Counted from the first letter of the stretch, positions 29,606-39,459 are shown. The stretch: 64,000 nt of DNA from an uncultured Muribaculaceae bacterium (GCA_947381945.1 CANCXM010000011.1:1-64000); one strand, 5' to 3'. The notes: generated by a model not told the origin, from the letters alone. Program-made: numbers and translations.

Positions 29606-31021
29606 TTACAAATAACCTTTTAAGATATACTCCATATCGCGTTGCGAGGGGGAGTAAGAGGGCACGCCGACCTTATCAAGCAGCCTGACCACCCTCTCCT
29701 TTTCAATCTCGCCCCATGCTTCATCGAAATGATCGGTTCCGTCGAATCCCTTAAACGGAATGACCGAATTGTCCTTGAAATTGTACTTATTATTTATAAA
29801 GAAAAATCCTTTCAAATTCTTATCGGGGTCATGAAACATTATGTTGTTTGTCGCGCCCACAATATTGTTGTTGGCAAAACGGACATTTCTTGGCGATTTG
29901 TCACCGCGGCCGGAACACAGTATGATTTTGGGGCAATCAACAAAATGGTTATACGAAAAATCCACATTCTCCACGCGATGATAGGAAGTCAGTGGTTCTG
30001 CCTTTATGTCGGTCTGAGCTGTCGGACGCTCAAAGACCCCCATGCGCACCAGCAGACTGAAATCATCAAGACGGGCCATAAAGTTATCATACACAGTATG
30101 CCCCTGATTAATAATGCGGATGCCGCAGGTTCCTCTTTTATTATTGCCGACAAATGTGTTGTTCTCAATCACATTATAGTGACCGTGACGACACACAAGG
30201 CCGCCGCTTGATTCAAAGAAAAGATTGCCACGGAGAACATTGTGACATGATTTCACGGATATGATTTCATTTTCCCCATCACAATGCAGGAACACGTTGT
30301 CCTCGACAATTGTACGCGATTCAAGCTGCGAGGACCATGAATGACCGATTCGTATGATTTCAGCTCCGTTACCGTAGTAAGGATTGCGGTTGCCGAATAC
30401 ATTGTGGTCGATAATATGATTGTTTATGTGTAAGTCATCGTTGAATTCAACCTGAAGCACAAGACCGCCGACACGCTTGTTGGCGAGATAGCAATGGTCA
30501 AGACGGTTGTTCTCGCCATAAATCTTTATCCAGTACTCTGCCGCGGGCTTCTTTCCATCAATCAGCTTGCCGCTTTCGCTCATCTCGGGATTGTTGCAGT
30601 CGTCAATCACACAATTGGTCATACGGCAATTCGAGGCCATTTCCGTCTTCGACTTTCTGAACCCGATCATTTCTCCACCAAGCGCCCAGGCCTTATTGAA
30701 GTAGAGTCCGTCAAGCTTGATATATTCGCCGAACAAGCTGAAATGCAAAGGACCTGTGAAAACGACCTTGCCGGGATGCTCGGGCCGGATTGAAATGGTA
30801 TCATCGGCAGTTCCTCTGGCAACTATATCGACGCGCCCGATTGAATCATATATGCCGTCGCGCAATATCACATTGTCACCCGGTTTCAGGGATTCAGATT
30901 TAAGCAGAGCCTTCATCTGTCCGGCCTCGGAAGGAGAAAAATAATAGTCCTTCGCGTGAGCACCGAATGCCATTGTCATGGCAAGCAATATTGCGACTGT
31001 GGATAATGATAATTTATTCAT
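29606..31021 (-). CDS. PL6 polysaccharide lyase
   Basis: A 471-residue secreted parallel beta-helix lyase of family PL6 (chondroitinase B and alginate lyases), which cuts uronic-acid polymers by elimination. After the signal peptide (about 23 residues) the helix core has NEIISVKS (251-258, K257) and CRHG (277-280, R278). The 21-residue spacing equals that of the catalytic lysine and arginine of chondroitinase B. No sulfatase is nearby, so alginate or another unsulfated polyuronide is the more likely substrate. It is the first gene after the divergent regulator gene. Confidence 0.93.
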   Translation of the reverse strand: MNKLSLSTVAILLAMTMAFGAHAKDYYFSPSEAGQMKALLKSESLKPGDNVILRDGIYDSIGRVDIVARGTADDTISIRPEHPGKVVFTGPLHFSLFGEYIKLDGLYFNKAWALGGEMIGFRKSKTEMASNCRMTNCVIDDCNNPEMSESGKLIDGKKPAAEYWIKIYGENNRLDHCYLANKRVGGLVLQVEFNDDLHINNHIIDHNVFGNRNPYYGNGAEIIRIGHSWSSQLESRTIVEDNVFLHCDGENEIISVKSCHNVLRGNLFFESSGGLVCRHGHYNVIENNTFVGNNKRGTCGIRIINQGHTVYDNFMARLDDFSLLVRMGVFERPTAQTDIKAEPLTSYHRVENVDFSYNHFVDCPKIILCSGRGDKSPRNVRFANNNIVGATNNIMFHDPDKNLKGFFFINNKYNFKDNSVIPFKGFDGTDHFDEAWGEIEKERVVRLLDKVGVPSYSPSQRDMEYILKGYL

Positions 31022-31043
31022 GATACTGTTGATTTTTTCGCTG

Positions 31044-31098
31044 CAAAGTTATGCACTAATATCAAAACCGGCTTTAGATAGCGTTTCAAATATTTTAA
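31044..31098 (-). promoter_or_regulatory. Promoter C of the PL6 unit
   Basis: Minus-strand -7 box TAACTTTG at 31044-31051. TTCAAA begins at 31085, again exactly 42 bases from the box start as in promoters A and B. A CAAAACCGGCT stretch at 31063-31073 resembles CAAATACGGCT of promoter B at 27455-27465. Confidence 0.5.
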
Positions 31099-31208
31099 TT
31101 TTCATATCATGATGTTTTTTATTCATCTGACAAGGTATTAGGCTGTTATAATATCTAAAGATAGTAGATATTTTATGTCTGTAATTAGTAATTTTAATAA
31201 ATTTCATC

Positions 31209-31216
31209 TATATTTG
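31209..31216 (+). promoter_or_regulatory. -7 box of the hybrid regulator gene
   Basis: TATATTTG at 31209-31216, of the Bacteroidetes TAnnTTTG type, 30 bases before the ATG at 31247. The gap to the divergent PL6 gene (31022-31246) holds both promoters and nothing else that I can identify. Confidence 0.55.
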
Positions 31217-31246
31217 CACCCGAATAACAACAGTTAGTAACAGTCC

Positions 31247-34200
31247 ATGAGAAACTTTATCACATTCCTCTTTTTCTTCTGTTATATAATCTCACCAATG
31301 CAATCGAAAGCTGCGGTGACGGGCAATGAATCCGTTAAATATTCCTCCATCCAGATCGAGGACGGTCTCTCCCAGATTTCGGTTGTCGATATTTTTCAGG
31401 ATTCAAAAGGTTATTTATGGTTCGCCACACGAAATGGATTGAACAGATATGACGGACGTGATTTCAAGGTATTCCGTCATGAGAAGGGAAACCCAGGCAG
31501 TCTGAGTGACAACCACGTCACATCACTGGCCGAGGATAACAACGGCAATCTATGGATTGGCACACGCCACGGACTTTCAAAACTGGACCTTTCATCAGAG
31601 AAGGTGACCGCCTACGTCGACTCTCTCGCCTACAAAATGTTTGAGGACGGTATCCGTGCCCTTGCACTCGATGCAAACGGACGTGTGCTCATCGCCACCC
31701 CTCACGGTCTCTTCGTGGCGATAGACGACGATAAGTTCGAATCAATCCTTCCGGAAGTGAAAGGGACAATAGTGGAAGGGCTGGCGGTGACAAAAGACGG
31801 TCGCATTTTCGTAGGCACAACCACTCTCGGACTTTATATCCTCAATAAGGACCACAAACCGGTCAAGCATTTCAACACCCACAACAGCTCCCTCCCGACC
31901 GATGACATCAAGGAGATTTATGAAGATTCCAAAGGCAACATCTGGCTTGCCAACTCTTCCGACGGCATGATACTTTTGGATGTGGCCACAGGTAAGAATA
32001 AGGTGTTCAACTACTCAAATTCAGCACTTCCATCCAATAACATACGCTGTTTTGCCGATGATGGAGACCAACTCTACATAGGCACATCGGAAGGTGTCAG
32101 CAGGATGTCGCTTAAAGATTCGGACTACAAAATCGAATTCGAGACCAACAGTCTGTCCAATTTCTCGGTATATTCAATCTTGATTGACAATGCTGGCACA
32201 CGTTGGGTGGGAACATATTCCGGCGGTGTCAACTTCTACAATCCAATCTCGAACCGCTTTGGCTTCCATCATCCTGTCAACCCTACCCAAAACTACATGA
32301 GTATTTTTGGCTCAATGGTCTATAATCCGGACAACAAGCTCCTATATATCGCGACCGAGGGACACGGATTGTTGGAATACGACATACACAGTGAAAAATC
32401 GCGCTTCCACCTCATTGATAAATCTGACCATCAGCAGAGCAAAAACATCATCAAGTGCCTGACATATATTGACGGGAAAATCTGGTGTGGCACACCATCA
32501 GGCGAGATATTCATATTCAATCCGGAAACGGACACTTTCTCCCTGTATTTCAAGACCAATAAATGCACAATCTATTCCATTGAACCTGATTCTGACGGAA
32601 GCCAATGGATAGCAACCACTTCCGACACCATAGGAATAGCCCGTCTCAAAGAAGGCAAAATCATTGAAAAAAGTTTCTCTGAAGCTAAAATTGCAATCCC
32701 AAGCGGCAGGGTCATAAAGAAAGTGTCCAAGGATGTATGGCTTTTCGGCACAAGCCGCCACGGCCTCATCAAATATGACCGCAATCGCGACGAAGTTTAT
32801 CAAATCGGCAATGAAAGTGACCTGAAGAATGCCTACATCACATCTATCGCAAAAGATAAAAACGGGAATTCTTATTGGATTGGAACTTTCGGCAATGGAT
32901 TATTCAACTATGTTCCGGCTACAGATAATATAAATAAGGTGAAATTGTCGGAAGATGATGCACCCGTGGAAGTGTGTCAGGTCGTTCAGGACAACAGCGG
33001 GAATTTGTGGATATGCACAACTGAGGGCATCACGAGCCTTAATCCCGCATCGGGCGAACGCATGAACTATACACGCACGTCCGACATCCGTATCCAGGAG
33101 TTCACAATCCACAGCGGAATTGCCCTTGAAAGCGGAGAAGTGTTCTTTTCGGGCAGCAATGGATTCATCACCTTCAATCCGGCTGAAATCAAGCGCAATG
33201 AGTATCAACCTCCAATCGTATTTACCGGACTGTCCGTCAACAATAAGCCGATTGAGCCTAACGACTCCCACGGAATTATCGACAGCAGCATTGACGACAC
33301 CGGTTCCATAACACTTGACTATAATCAGAACAATCTCTCAATCTCCTACGCAGCCCTAAACTACATAAATCCCGAGCAGAATCAGTATGCATTCATGCTC
33401 GAAGGTGTGGACGACGATTGGGTCTATGTCGGCAACCGAAGGGAAGCACATTATGCAAATCTGGCCCCAGGTGAGTACACATTCAAGGTCAAGGGTGCCA
33501 ATAATGACGGCGTATGGAGCACCGATGCACGTTCCATAAAAATACGCATCACTCCTCCATTCTGGAAGACATGGTATGCCTATACCTTCTATCTTCTGGC
33601 CCTCATCGGCATATCTTTCCTGATAATGTACTACATCTTCAAGAAAAAGACACTTGAACAGTCTCTGGAATACGAGCAAATGAAACAGAAACAGGCCGAA
33701 GAGTTCCATGAATCAAAAATACGCATGTTCACCAATTTCTCACACGAACTGCGCACTCCACTCACACTCATCGTCTCCCCTCTGCAAGAATTGCTCAAGC
33801 GCACCGACTTCAACAGCACCGTGCGCAACAAGATTTCGCTTATCTACAATAATTCGCAGCGCTTGCAGCTTCTGGTCAACCAGCTCATGGATCTCCACAA
33901 GAACCAAGCCGGACAGATGCAGCTCAAGATAGCCAAAGACGACATTGTACCGTTCATGCAGGAAGTGTATTCCGCATTCAACCAAATTGCGGTTGCCAAC
34001 AGCATCAGCTTCAGCTATGTCTGCAGCGAAACGTCACTGCCCGCATGGTTCGACAAGTCACTCTTTGAAAAAGTCGCCTTCAACCTCCTATCCAATGCGT
34101 TCAAATACACCAAACCGGGCGGAGTGATTGAAATGAAAGTCGAGCCGATAGGCAACGACAATCAGCTTATCCCCGGCCAGACCCATAGCCTGCCCGACAT

Positions 34201-35365
34201 GCCCCATGATGTACGTCTTGTCCATATAGCCGTGTCGGATTCAGGCCGTGGCATTCCTGAAGACGAGCTGACAAACATATTCTCTCCATTCTATCAGGTC
34301 GATGACAACAAGTCGAAAAACATTATCGGCACAGGTATCGGCCTGAGCCTCACCCGGTCGATAGTCGAGCTGCACCACGGTGTGATTTGGGCTGAAAACA
34401 ATCCGGAAAAGGGTGCGACTTTCCATGTGATATTCCCTATTGACAACAGTGTGTATACCGACGATGAGATTGACCACGACACGGACGAAAGAGTTGTCAT
34501 GGATGTGTTCCCACCGACAACACCGACTGCGGAATTCAAGGTTGACAAACGCTATACAGTGCTTCTCGTGGAGGACAACAAAGATGTGCGCGAATATGTG
34601 AAGGAATGTCTCGAACCATACTACAATGTAATTGAGGCCGAAGATGGACAGAGAGGATTCGAACTGACTGCCGAACGCTATCCCGACATTGTGGTGAGCG
34701 ACATCATGATGCCCGTGAAGGATGGTCTCGAACTCTGTGCGATGATTAAGAATGACATGCGTACAGGCCACATTCCCGTCATTCTGATGACGGCGCGCTC
34801 GATGGTGATGCAGATAAAGGAAGGATTCGCGTCCGGTGCGGACGACTATATCGTCAAACCGTTCAATATGGACATCCTGCTCTACCGCATCAAAAACATT
34901 CTTGCATCAAGAGAGAAACTGCGCAACCTCTACGGCAAGCAATTCTCACCGGAGGCAATGGGCATAGAGATTGTTTCCTTCAATGATAAATTCACACAAA
35001 AGTTCTTCAGCATCATAGAGAAAAACATCTCCAACAGTGAGCTGAACATCGAATTCATCTGCAAGGAAATCGGTCTGAGCCGTGCGAACCTCTACCGTAA
35101 GCTCAAAGCAATCACCGAGCTGTCGCCAATGGAACTGATCCGCAACAAACGTCTTGAAGTGGCCGCCAAACTCCTGTTGGAATCCGACAGTTCGGTATCT
35201 GAAATCTCAACATACGTCGGGTTCAACAGCCATGCGTATTTCACCAACTGTTTCAAGAGCACCTACGGCATGTCGCCATCTGATTTTGTGGCCAAACACA
35301 AGGCGTCAAATCAGAATTTCGAGCAGACTTTAACCGTGGAACCCGAACCTGCGGTCTCAATGTAA
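31247..35365 (+). CDS. Hybrid two-component system sensor/response regulator (HTCS)
   Basis: A 1372-residue one-protein sensor and regulator, which senses a glycan fragment outside and binds DNA inside. Residues 1-22 are a signal peptide. Residues about 25-650 are a 14-strand-type two-component propeller (repeats such as GYLWFATRNGLNRYD and GNLWIGTRHGLSKLD). A Y_Y_Y domain (690-770) precedes the membrane helix at 776-798. Then come the HisKA domain with H833, an HATPase domain (N-box 945-955, DSGRGIP 998-1004, GTGIGLSL 1028-1035), a receiver domain (D1152, K1204) and an AraC helix-turn-helix (about 1264-1345). It reads into the PL8 gene by 55 bases and most likely activates the lyase and hydrolase units here. 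Confidence 0.96.
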   Translation: MRNFITFLFFFCYIISPMQSKAAVTGNESVKYSSIQIEDGLSQISVVDIFQDSKGYLWFATRNGLNRYDGRDFKVFRHEKGNPGSLSDNHVTSLAEDNNGNLWIGTRHGLSKLDLSSEKVTAYVDSLAYKMFEDGIRALALDANGRVLIATPHGLFVAIDDDKFESILPEVKGTIVEGLAVTKDGRIFVGTTTLGLYILNKDHKPVKHFNTHNSSLPTDDIKEIYEDSKGNIWLANSSDGMILLDVATGKNKVFNYSNSALPSNNIRCFADDGDQLYIGTSEGVSRMSLKDSDYKIEFETNSLSNFSVYSILIDNAGTRWVGTYSGGVNFYNPISNRFGFHHPVNPTQNYMSIFGSMVYNPDNKLLYIATEGHGLLEYDIHSEKSRFHLIDKSDHQQSKNIIKCLTYIDGKIWCGTPSGEIFIFNPETDTFSLYFKTNKCTIYSIEPDSDGSQWIATTSDTIGIARLKEGKIIEKSFSEAKIAIPSGRVIKKVSKDVWLFGTSRHGLIKYDRNRDEVYQIGNESDLKNAYITSIAKDKNGNSYWIGTFGNGLFNYVPATDNINKVKLSEDDAPVEVCQVVQDNSGNLWICTTEGITSLNPASGERMNYTRTSDIRIQEFTIHSGIALESGEVFFSGSNGFITFNPAEIKRNEYQPPIVFTGLSVNNKPIEPNDSHGIIDSSIDDTGSITLDYNQNNLSISYAALNYINPEQNQYAFMLEGVDDDWVYVGNRREAHYANLAPGEYTFKVKGANNDGVWSTDARSIKIRITPPFWKTWYAYTFYLLALIGISFLIMYYIFKKKTLEQSLEYEQMKQKQAEEFHESKIRMFTNFSHELRTPLTLIVSPLQELLKRTDFNSTVRNKISLIYNNSQRLQLLVNQLMDLHKNQAGQMQLKIAKDDIVPFMQEVYSAFNQIAVANSISFSYVCSETSLPAWFDKSLFEKVAFNLLSNAFKYTKPGGVIEMKVEPIGNDNQLIPGQTHSLPDMPHDVRLVHIAVSDSGRGIPEDELTNIFSPFYQVDDNKSKNIIGTGIGLSLTRSIVELHHGVIWAENNPEKGATFHVIFPIDNSVYTDDEIDHDTDERVVMDVFPPTTPTAEFKVDKRYTVLLVEDNKDVREYVKECLEPYYNVIEAEDGQRGFELTAERYPDIVVSDIMMPVKDGLELCAMIKNDMRTGHIPVILMTARSMVMQIKEGFASGADDYIVKPFNMDILLYRIKNILASREKLRNLYGKQFSPEAMGIEIVSFNDKFTQKFFSIIEKNISNSELNIEFICKEIGLSRANLYRKLKAITELSPMELIRNKRLEVAAKLLLESDSSVSEISTYVGFNSHAYFTNCFKSTYGMSPSDFVAKHKASNQNFEQTLTVEPEPAVSM

Positions 35366-37335
35366 TAGATGCCCGGCTCCTCAGCGAGATATTTATTGCC
35401 GTCAAGGTCAAGGAGTTCGCCGGTGACATAGACTGCGGCCCAATATCCGGGTGATACTTCCGGAAGATGTATCACCTGTGCCGCACTGTCGTTGCGCAGC
35501 AGTCGGACTTCCTTTCCGGCATTGAAATTCCTCGCTCTGTTTTTATCGCAACCGGGCATGACGATATATGCGTAATTGCCGTTCCGAGGCTTTGAGCCGT
35601 GGGATAGAAGCAACTCAACAACATCGCCTTCAACATCCTTCGGGCGATACATCCTCATGTTGTCATGCCATTGGCCTATACGGTGCTCCGATTTTAACGT
35701 CAGAGGAGTGTCGCCCATAGAGATATAAGCGGTATTGTCATGGAAAACCGTCTGATGGCCACTGTAGTCCTTAGCTCCGTCAATCCTCACCCATTTGCCA
35801 TTTTCAAGCAATTCGAGATTCCCTCTTTTGAGTCGCTGGTCTATGGTTGTCGTGACTTCAGCAATACTGTCACTATTAATCCCGGCACCTACACACACCA
35901 CAAAGTCCGGGGCAAATATCCATGCCTTACGGGCAGTCAGTCCGTCGCGACAGAAATCCATTACCGACATTCCACAGTCGCCAACATCTATACCTCCCAC
36001 CATACGGCTTGAATTGCGCGACTTCGTAGCCCTTATGCTCGGCAACTCTTCTGATCCTTGATAGGACGTAATACCAGGTATATTTCTCCAGTTCCAAAAC
36101 GGGAATACGTTGAGATACTCATCACCTCTGACATAGTAGTAAGTTGCACCGTCGCCAAGATAGTAACCTTTGACATTATCCTCATTGACAAGTTCAGAGC
36201 CAATTATACGCGATGACGACATCTTCAATGTAGCCATCCAACCAGGTGTGCGATGCACAGTGAAATCAGATGAATAGAAGTGCTTGTGACCAACAAAATC
36301 ATTGCTTTCCGCAGGGTATCCTGCCAGCCCCATGTCGGAAGCGACGAAAGCGGTTACATATCCTTTATGAATCTGAGCATTATGGAACAGCTGTCGGCCA
36401 AGCGAGTTTATGTCCATATATCGTTTCCACACCACCCATCTGTAACCTTCGTTCATCAGCGACTCAAGAATTTCAGTCTGCCGGTCGTCAAAACGATATG
36501 ATGTCCCGTCAAACAGTCTTTTGAAAAAACTCATTCCTGAGACAAACGACATGCCATAGTTGCCAAACTGCTGCTGAGGGCCATGCTGATGGAAACTCCA
36601 GTCAGGCTGTATTCCTTCACCGGCTCCAACCCTGATTTCCGATGCGATGGTGTCGCGGGCAGCCTTGATAAGCTCCGCATCTTCCTGCATGATAGCCCGA
36701 ATCAACACATTTCCGGCCAGCCACACTTTATTTTGCCCGGTCATCTTGAACCGTGCCGCACTCATTATTTCTATGGCTCCTGCCCTTTCCTCATCGGAAA
36801 GTTCATCGTCCAACATGATAAACGCCCCTCCGAGAGTCTTTGGCACCCCGATTTCGTTTTGCCACCAGTTGAGACACTTTGGTTTCTCCTTCAGCCAATA
36901 ACCAAGCGCCTTATGGATGTCGGCCTTCAACCGGGGTGACTTATATCGTTCCGAATCCTTGGAATAATACAGCTTCGTCAGCTCAAGCACCCGTTCAGCA
37001 TGGAGTTTCGGTTCCCAGCCCGATCGCTTTTTATCGGCATAATTAATGTCGCTGAAACTTCCATCCGGCTTCATCAATGCAAGGTAGCCATCAATCTTAC
37101 TAAGATTAAAAGGATATTTCTGATGCAGTTCCATGACTATCTGGTCCGACATTTCAACCTCCGGTTCTATTCTCAGAAAATCATTATAGAGAGAATCATC
37201 GGCCGAATATGAAGGGATGAGAATCTCACGGTAGTTACTCTTAAGTTTCTCAATGTCGGAAACGGCCGGGCGACCATACGCATTCGTGACCGACAGCATT
37301 AACAACACCGGTATGAGAAATAGTTTTTTCATCAT
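35311..37335 (-). CDS. PL8 polysaccharide lyase
   Basis: A 674-residue secreted lyase of family PL8 (hyaluronate, chondroitin AC and xanthan lyases), acting on glucuronate-linked bonds. After a signal peptide near residue 21, the alpha/alpha toroid holds NWWQNEIGVP (156-165) and the triad H251 (FHQHG), Y260 (GNYG) and R314 (SLGRQL). Spacings of 9 and 54 equal those of chondroitin AC lyase. The C-terminal beta domains have GDGATYYY and LPSIRATKSRN. It is convergent with the regulator and overlaps it by 55 bases (35311-35365). Translation could start at the second ATG (37332). Its family and GH88 both point to glucuronate in the substrate. Confidence 0.93.
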   Translation of the reverse strand: MMKKLFLIPVLLMLSVTNAYGRPAVSDIEKLKSNYREILIPSYSADDSLYNDFLRIEPEVEMSDQIVMELHQKYPFNLSKIDGYLALMKPDGSFSDINYADKKRSGWEPKLHAERVLELTKLYYSKDSERYKSPRLKADIHKALGYWLKEKPKCLNWWQNEIGVPKTLGGAFIMLDDELSDEERAGAIEIMSAARFKMTGQNKVWLAGNVLIRAIMQEDAELIKAARDTIASEIRVGAGEGIQPDWSFHQHGPQQQFGNYGMSFVSGMSFFKRLFDGTSYRFDDRQTEILESLMNEGYRWVVWKRYMDINSLGRQLFHNAQIHKGYVTAFVASDMGLAGYPAESNDFVGHKHFYSSDFTVHRTPGWMATLKMSSSRIIGSELVNEDNVKGYYLGDGATYYYVRGDEYLNVFPFWNWRNIPGITSYQGSEELPSIRATKSRNSSRMVGGIDVGDCGMSVMDFCRDGLTARKAWIFAPDFVVCVGAGINSDSIAEVTTTIDQRLKRGNLELLENGKWVRIDGAKDYSGHQTVFHDNTAYISMGDTPLTLKSEHRIGQWHDNMRMYRPKDVEGDVVELLLSHGSKPRNGNYAYIVMPGCDKNRARNFNAGKEVRLLRNDSAAQVIHLPEVSPGYWAAVYVTGELLDLDGNKYLAEEPGIYYIETAGSGSTVKVCSKF

Positions 37336-37387
37336 GATAAAAAGATTGATATGACTGTGGGATTGATATATCTATATGTTACTGATG

Positions 37388-37395
37388 CAAAATTA
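37388..37395 (-). promoter_or_regulatory. -7 box of the PL8 gene
   Basis: Minus-strand TAATTTTG at 37388-37395. The upstream TTCAAA element of promoters A to C is absent at the matching position. Confidence 0.45.
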
Positions 37396-37417
37396 GATAA
37401 AAGCCTCTTCATCAACT

Positions 37418-37429
37418 CGCAAATTTGCG
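37418..37429. promoter_or_regulatory. 12-bp palindrome between PL8 and the TonB receptor
   Basis: CGCAAATTTGCG is a perfect palindrome in the intergenic region of two divergent genes. It might be an operator, but no partner regulator can be named. Confidence 0.35.
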
Positions 37430-37513
37430 TCTTTTACTTTATAAATTATCTCAAATTAGATATAAATAAGTCTCTTATTGATTACAGGGGTTGATTCCCG
37501 ACATTAAGGCTCG

Positions 37514-37521
37514 TAAATTTG
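37514..37521 (+). promoter_or_regulatory. -7 box of the TonB-dependent receptor gene
   Basis: TAAATTTG at 37514-37521, 36 bases before the ATG at 37558. Confidence 0.5.
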
Positions 37522-37557
37522 CCGAAAAATTCACAATTCGAAAAATAACCTTACATC

Positions 37558-39459
37558 ATGAAAAGTAAACTGCTTCTCACGACGGCTCTGATACTTCTGG
37601 GTGGATCATCCTTCGCCCACACGTTGGACAAGGATACTATCGGTTTGAATAATGTCACCGTCCACGGTCAGGCTAAAGCCACCGTCGAGCTGCTTCCTCT
37701 CAGCGTGACGACCATAACAGCCACGGAAATCGAAAACAGCAGGGAAACTTCAATCCTCCCTGTCCTCTCCAACAAAGTCCCCGGATTGTTTGTCAGCGAG
37801 CGTGGACTGATGGGCTTCGGTGTTTCAGGTGGTGCGGCCGGCTCAGTCAACATCCGTGGTGTCGGCGGTGGGAACAAAGTTCTGTTCATGATTGACGGAC
37901 AACCTCAATGGGCATCCATATTCGGACATGCACTTCCCGACACCTACACATCAGGAGATGTGGCCAAAGTCGAAGTCGTCCGAGGGCCGTCCTCGCTTCT
38001 CTACGGTTCAAACGCGATGGGCGGTTCGGTCAACATCATCACCCGTCACGCAACGCAGAACGGATTCAAAGGTTCGGCAAATGCTATGTGGGGAAGCTAC
38101 GCCATGCAGAAATACGGTGTAAATCTCGGATATAAAAATGACAGATTCAATGCCTTTGTCAATGCTACATACGAGAGCACAGACGGTAGCCGCCCCAACA
38201 GCCGGACATGGCTTGCAAGCCAGTTCGGATCGCTGCAATACAAAATTTCCGGACATTGGAAAACCGGAGCAAACGTAACCATGACCGAAACATGCCCTCA
38301 CAATCCGGGATCTGTCCAGGACCCTCTCATTGATATGTGGACACGCATCACGCGCGGGACAGCAGCTGTGTTTGTCAACAATACCTACGCTGCAACCTCC
38401 GGTCAGATCCAGCTCTACACCAACTGGGGAAATCATAAGGTAAACGACGGTTATTCCGCCATAGGCACAGCGACAAACGGCGGCAAACCGCGTGACTATA
38501 TCTTCCATTCCAAGGACTTCAATATGGGTATCAACCTCTATCAGAACATCAGTCCATTTGAGGGCAATGTCACCTCTGCCGGAGTTGACTTTCAACACTG
38601 GGGAGGCAACACATGGAACACCATGATTGACGGCTCAGCTGACCAACCCGGCGTAAAAGAACACGTCAACGAGGTGTCAGGTTATCTCATGACGCAACAA
38701 TCCCTACTGAACAATATCCTCTCGCTCAACGCAGGTCTGCGATTGCAACACTCATCGCAGTTCGGCAATATGCTGGTTCCGCAGGCCGGTTTCATAGTAA
38801 GAGCTATTGAGGGCAATACATTCAAATTTTCCTGGGGCAAAGGGTTCCGCAGTCCCAATCTCCGCGAACTCTATATGTATCCCCCTCACAATCCGGATCT
38901 CAAACCGGAATACCTATGGAACTACGAAGTTGAAATACGCCAGACATTTTTTGACAACCGTCTGAGCGCAGGACTTGCCCTCTTCTATATCGACGGTAAG
39001 GACATGATTCAGACCGTCAAGGAGAAAAATCCTTATACCGGAGGACAGATGCTCAACAAAAACATAGGCGATTTCCGCAATAAGGGATTTGAGATAGATG
39101 CCACTTATTCCATCACTCCCGACCTAACCCTCTCAGCCAACTACAGCTACCTCCACACAACCGACAATGTCCTCTACGCTCCTAAAAACAAATTAGTGGT
39201 CCAGCTCTCCTACCGTCCGGGCAACTGGCAGTTTGCATTGGACTCCAACAGCGTATGGCATCTGCGCACGGGTGGTCCGGACGCTGAAAGCTATTCTCTG
39301 CTTGACGGCCTCGTCGGTTACAATTTCCAATTACAAAAAGGATGCGGACTTAACGTTTTCACAAAAGTAGACAATATAACAGCTACCCGCTACGAAACAA
39401 TCTATGGCTTCCCAATGCCAAGAGCTACGGCTATGGCAGGCTTCAGCCTGACGTTCTGA
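37558..39459 (+). CDS. TonB-dependent outer membrane receptor (small, non-SusC)
   Basis: A 633-residue outer membrane receptor, with a signal peptide to about residue 20 and a plug domain (VNIRGVGGG, VLFMIDGQPQW, VEVVRGPSSLLYGSNAMGGSVNIIT, residues about 60-165). The barrel runs to a terminal phenylalanine (FSLTF). At this length and without the N-terminal carboxypeptidase-like extension of about 100 residues it is not a SusC; it is closer to siderophore, haem or cobalamin receptors. No SusD gene follows. It stands alone between a strong hairpin at 39477-39549 and the divergent PL8 gene. The ligand is unknown. Confidence 0.92.
   Translation: MKSKLLLTTALILLGGSSFAHTLDKDTIGLNNVTVHGQAKATVELLPLSVTTITATEIENSRETSILPVLSNKVPGLFVSERGLMGFGVSGGAAGSVNIRGVGGGNKVLFMIDGQPQWASIFGHALPDTYTSGDVAKVEVVRGPSSLLYGSNAMGGSVNIITRHATQNGFKGSANAMWGSYAMQKYGVNLGYKNDRFNAFVNATYESTDGSRPNSRTWLASQFGSLQYKISGHWKTGANVTMTETCPHNPGSVQDPLIDMWTRITRGTAAVFVNNTYAATSGQIQLYTNWGNHKVNDGYSAIGTATNGGKPRDYIFHSKDFNMGINLYQNISPFEGNVTSAGVDFQHWGGNTWNTMIDGSADQPGVKEHVNEVSGYLMTQQSLLNNILSLNAGLRLQHSSQFGNMLVPQAGFIVRAIEGNTFKFSWGKGFRSPNLRELYMYPPHNPDLKPEYLWNYEVEIRQTFFDNRLSAGLALFYIDGKDMIQTVKEKNPYTGGQMLNKNIGDFRNKGFEIDATYSITPDLTLSANYSYLHTTDNVLYAPKNKLVVQLSYRPGNWQFALDSNSVWHLRTGGPDAESYSLLDGLVGYNFQLQKGCGLNVFTKVDNITATRYETIYGFPMPRATAMAGFSLTF

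Noticed and set aside
26034..37335. Host glycosaminoglycan locus based on PL6, PL8 and GH88
   Set aside because: No sulfatase is present and GH28, GH36 and GH95 are unusual for such loci; the idea is not excluded if the neighbourhood outside the window holds sulfatases.
37558..39459. TonB receptor as a SusC of the locus
   Set aside because: Too short, no carboxypeptidase-like N-terminal extension and no SusD after it.
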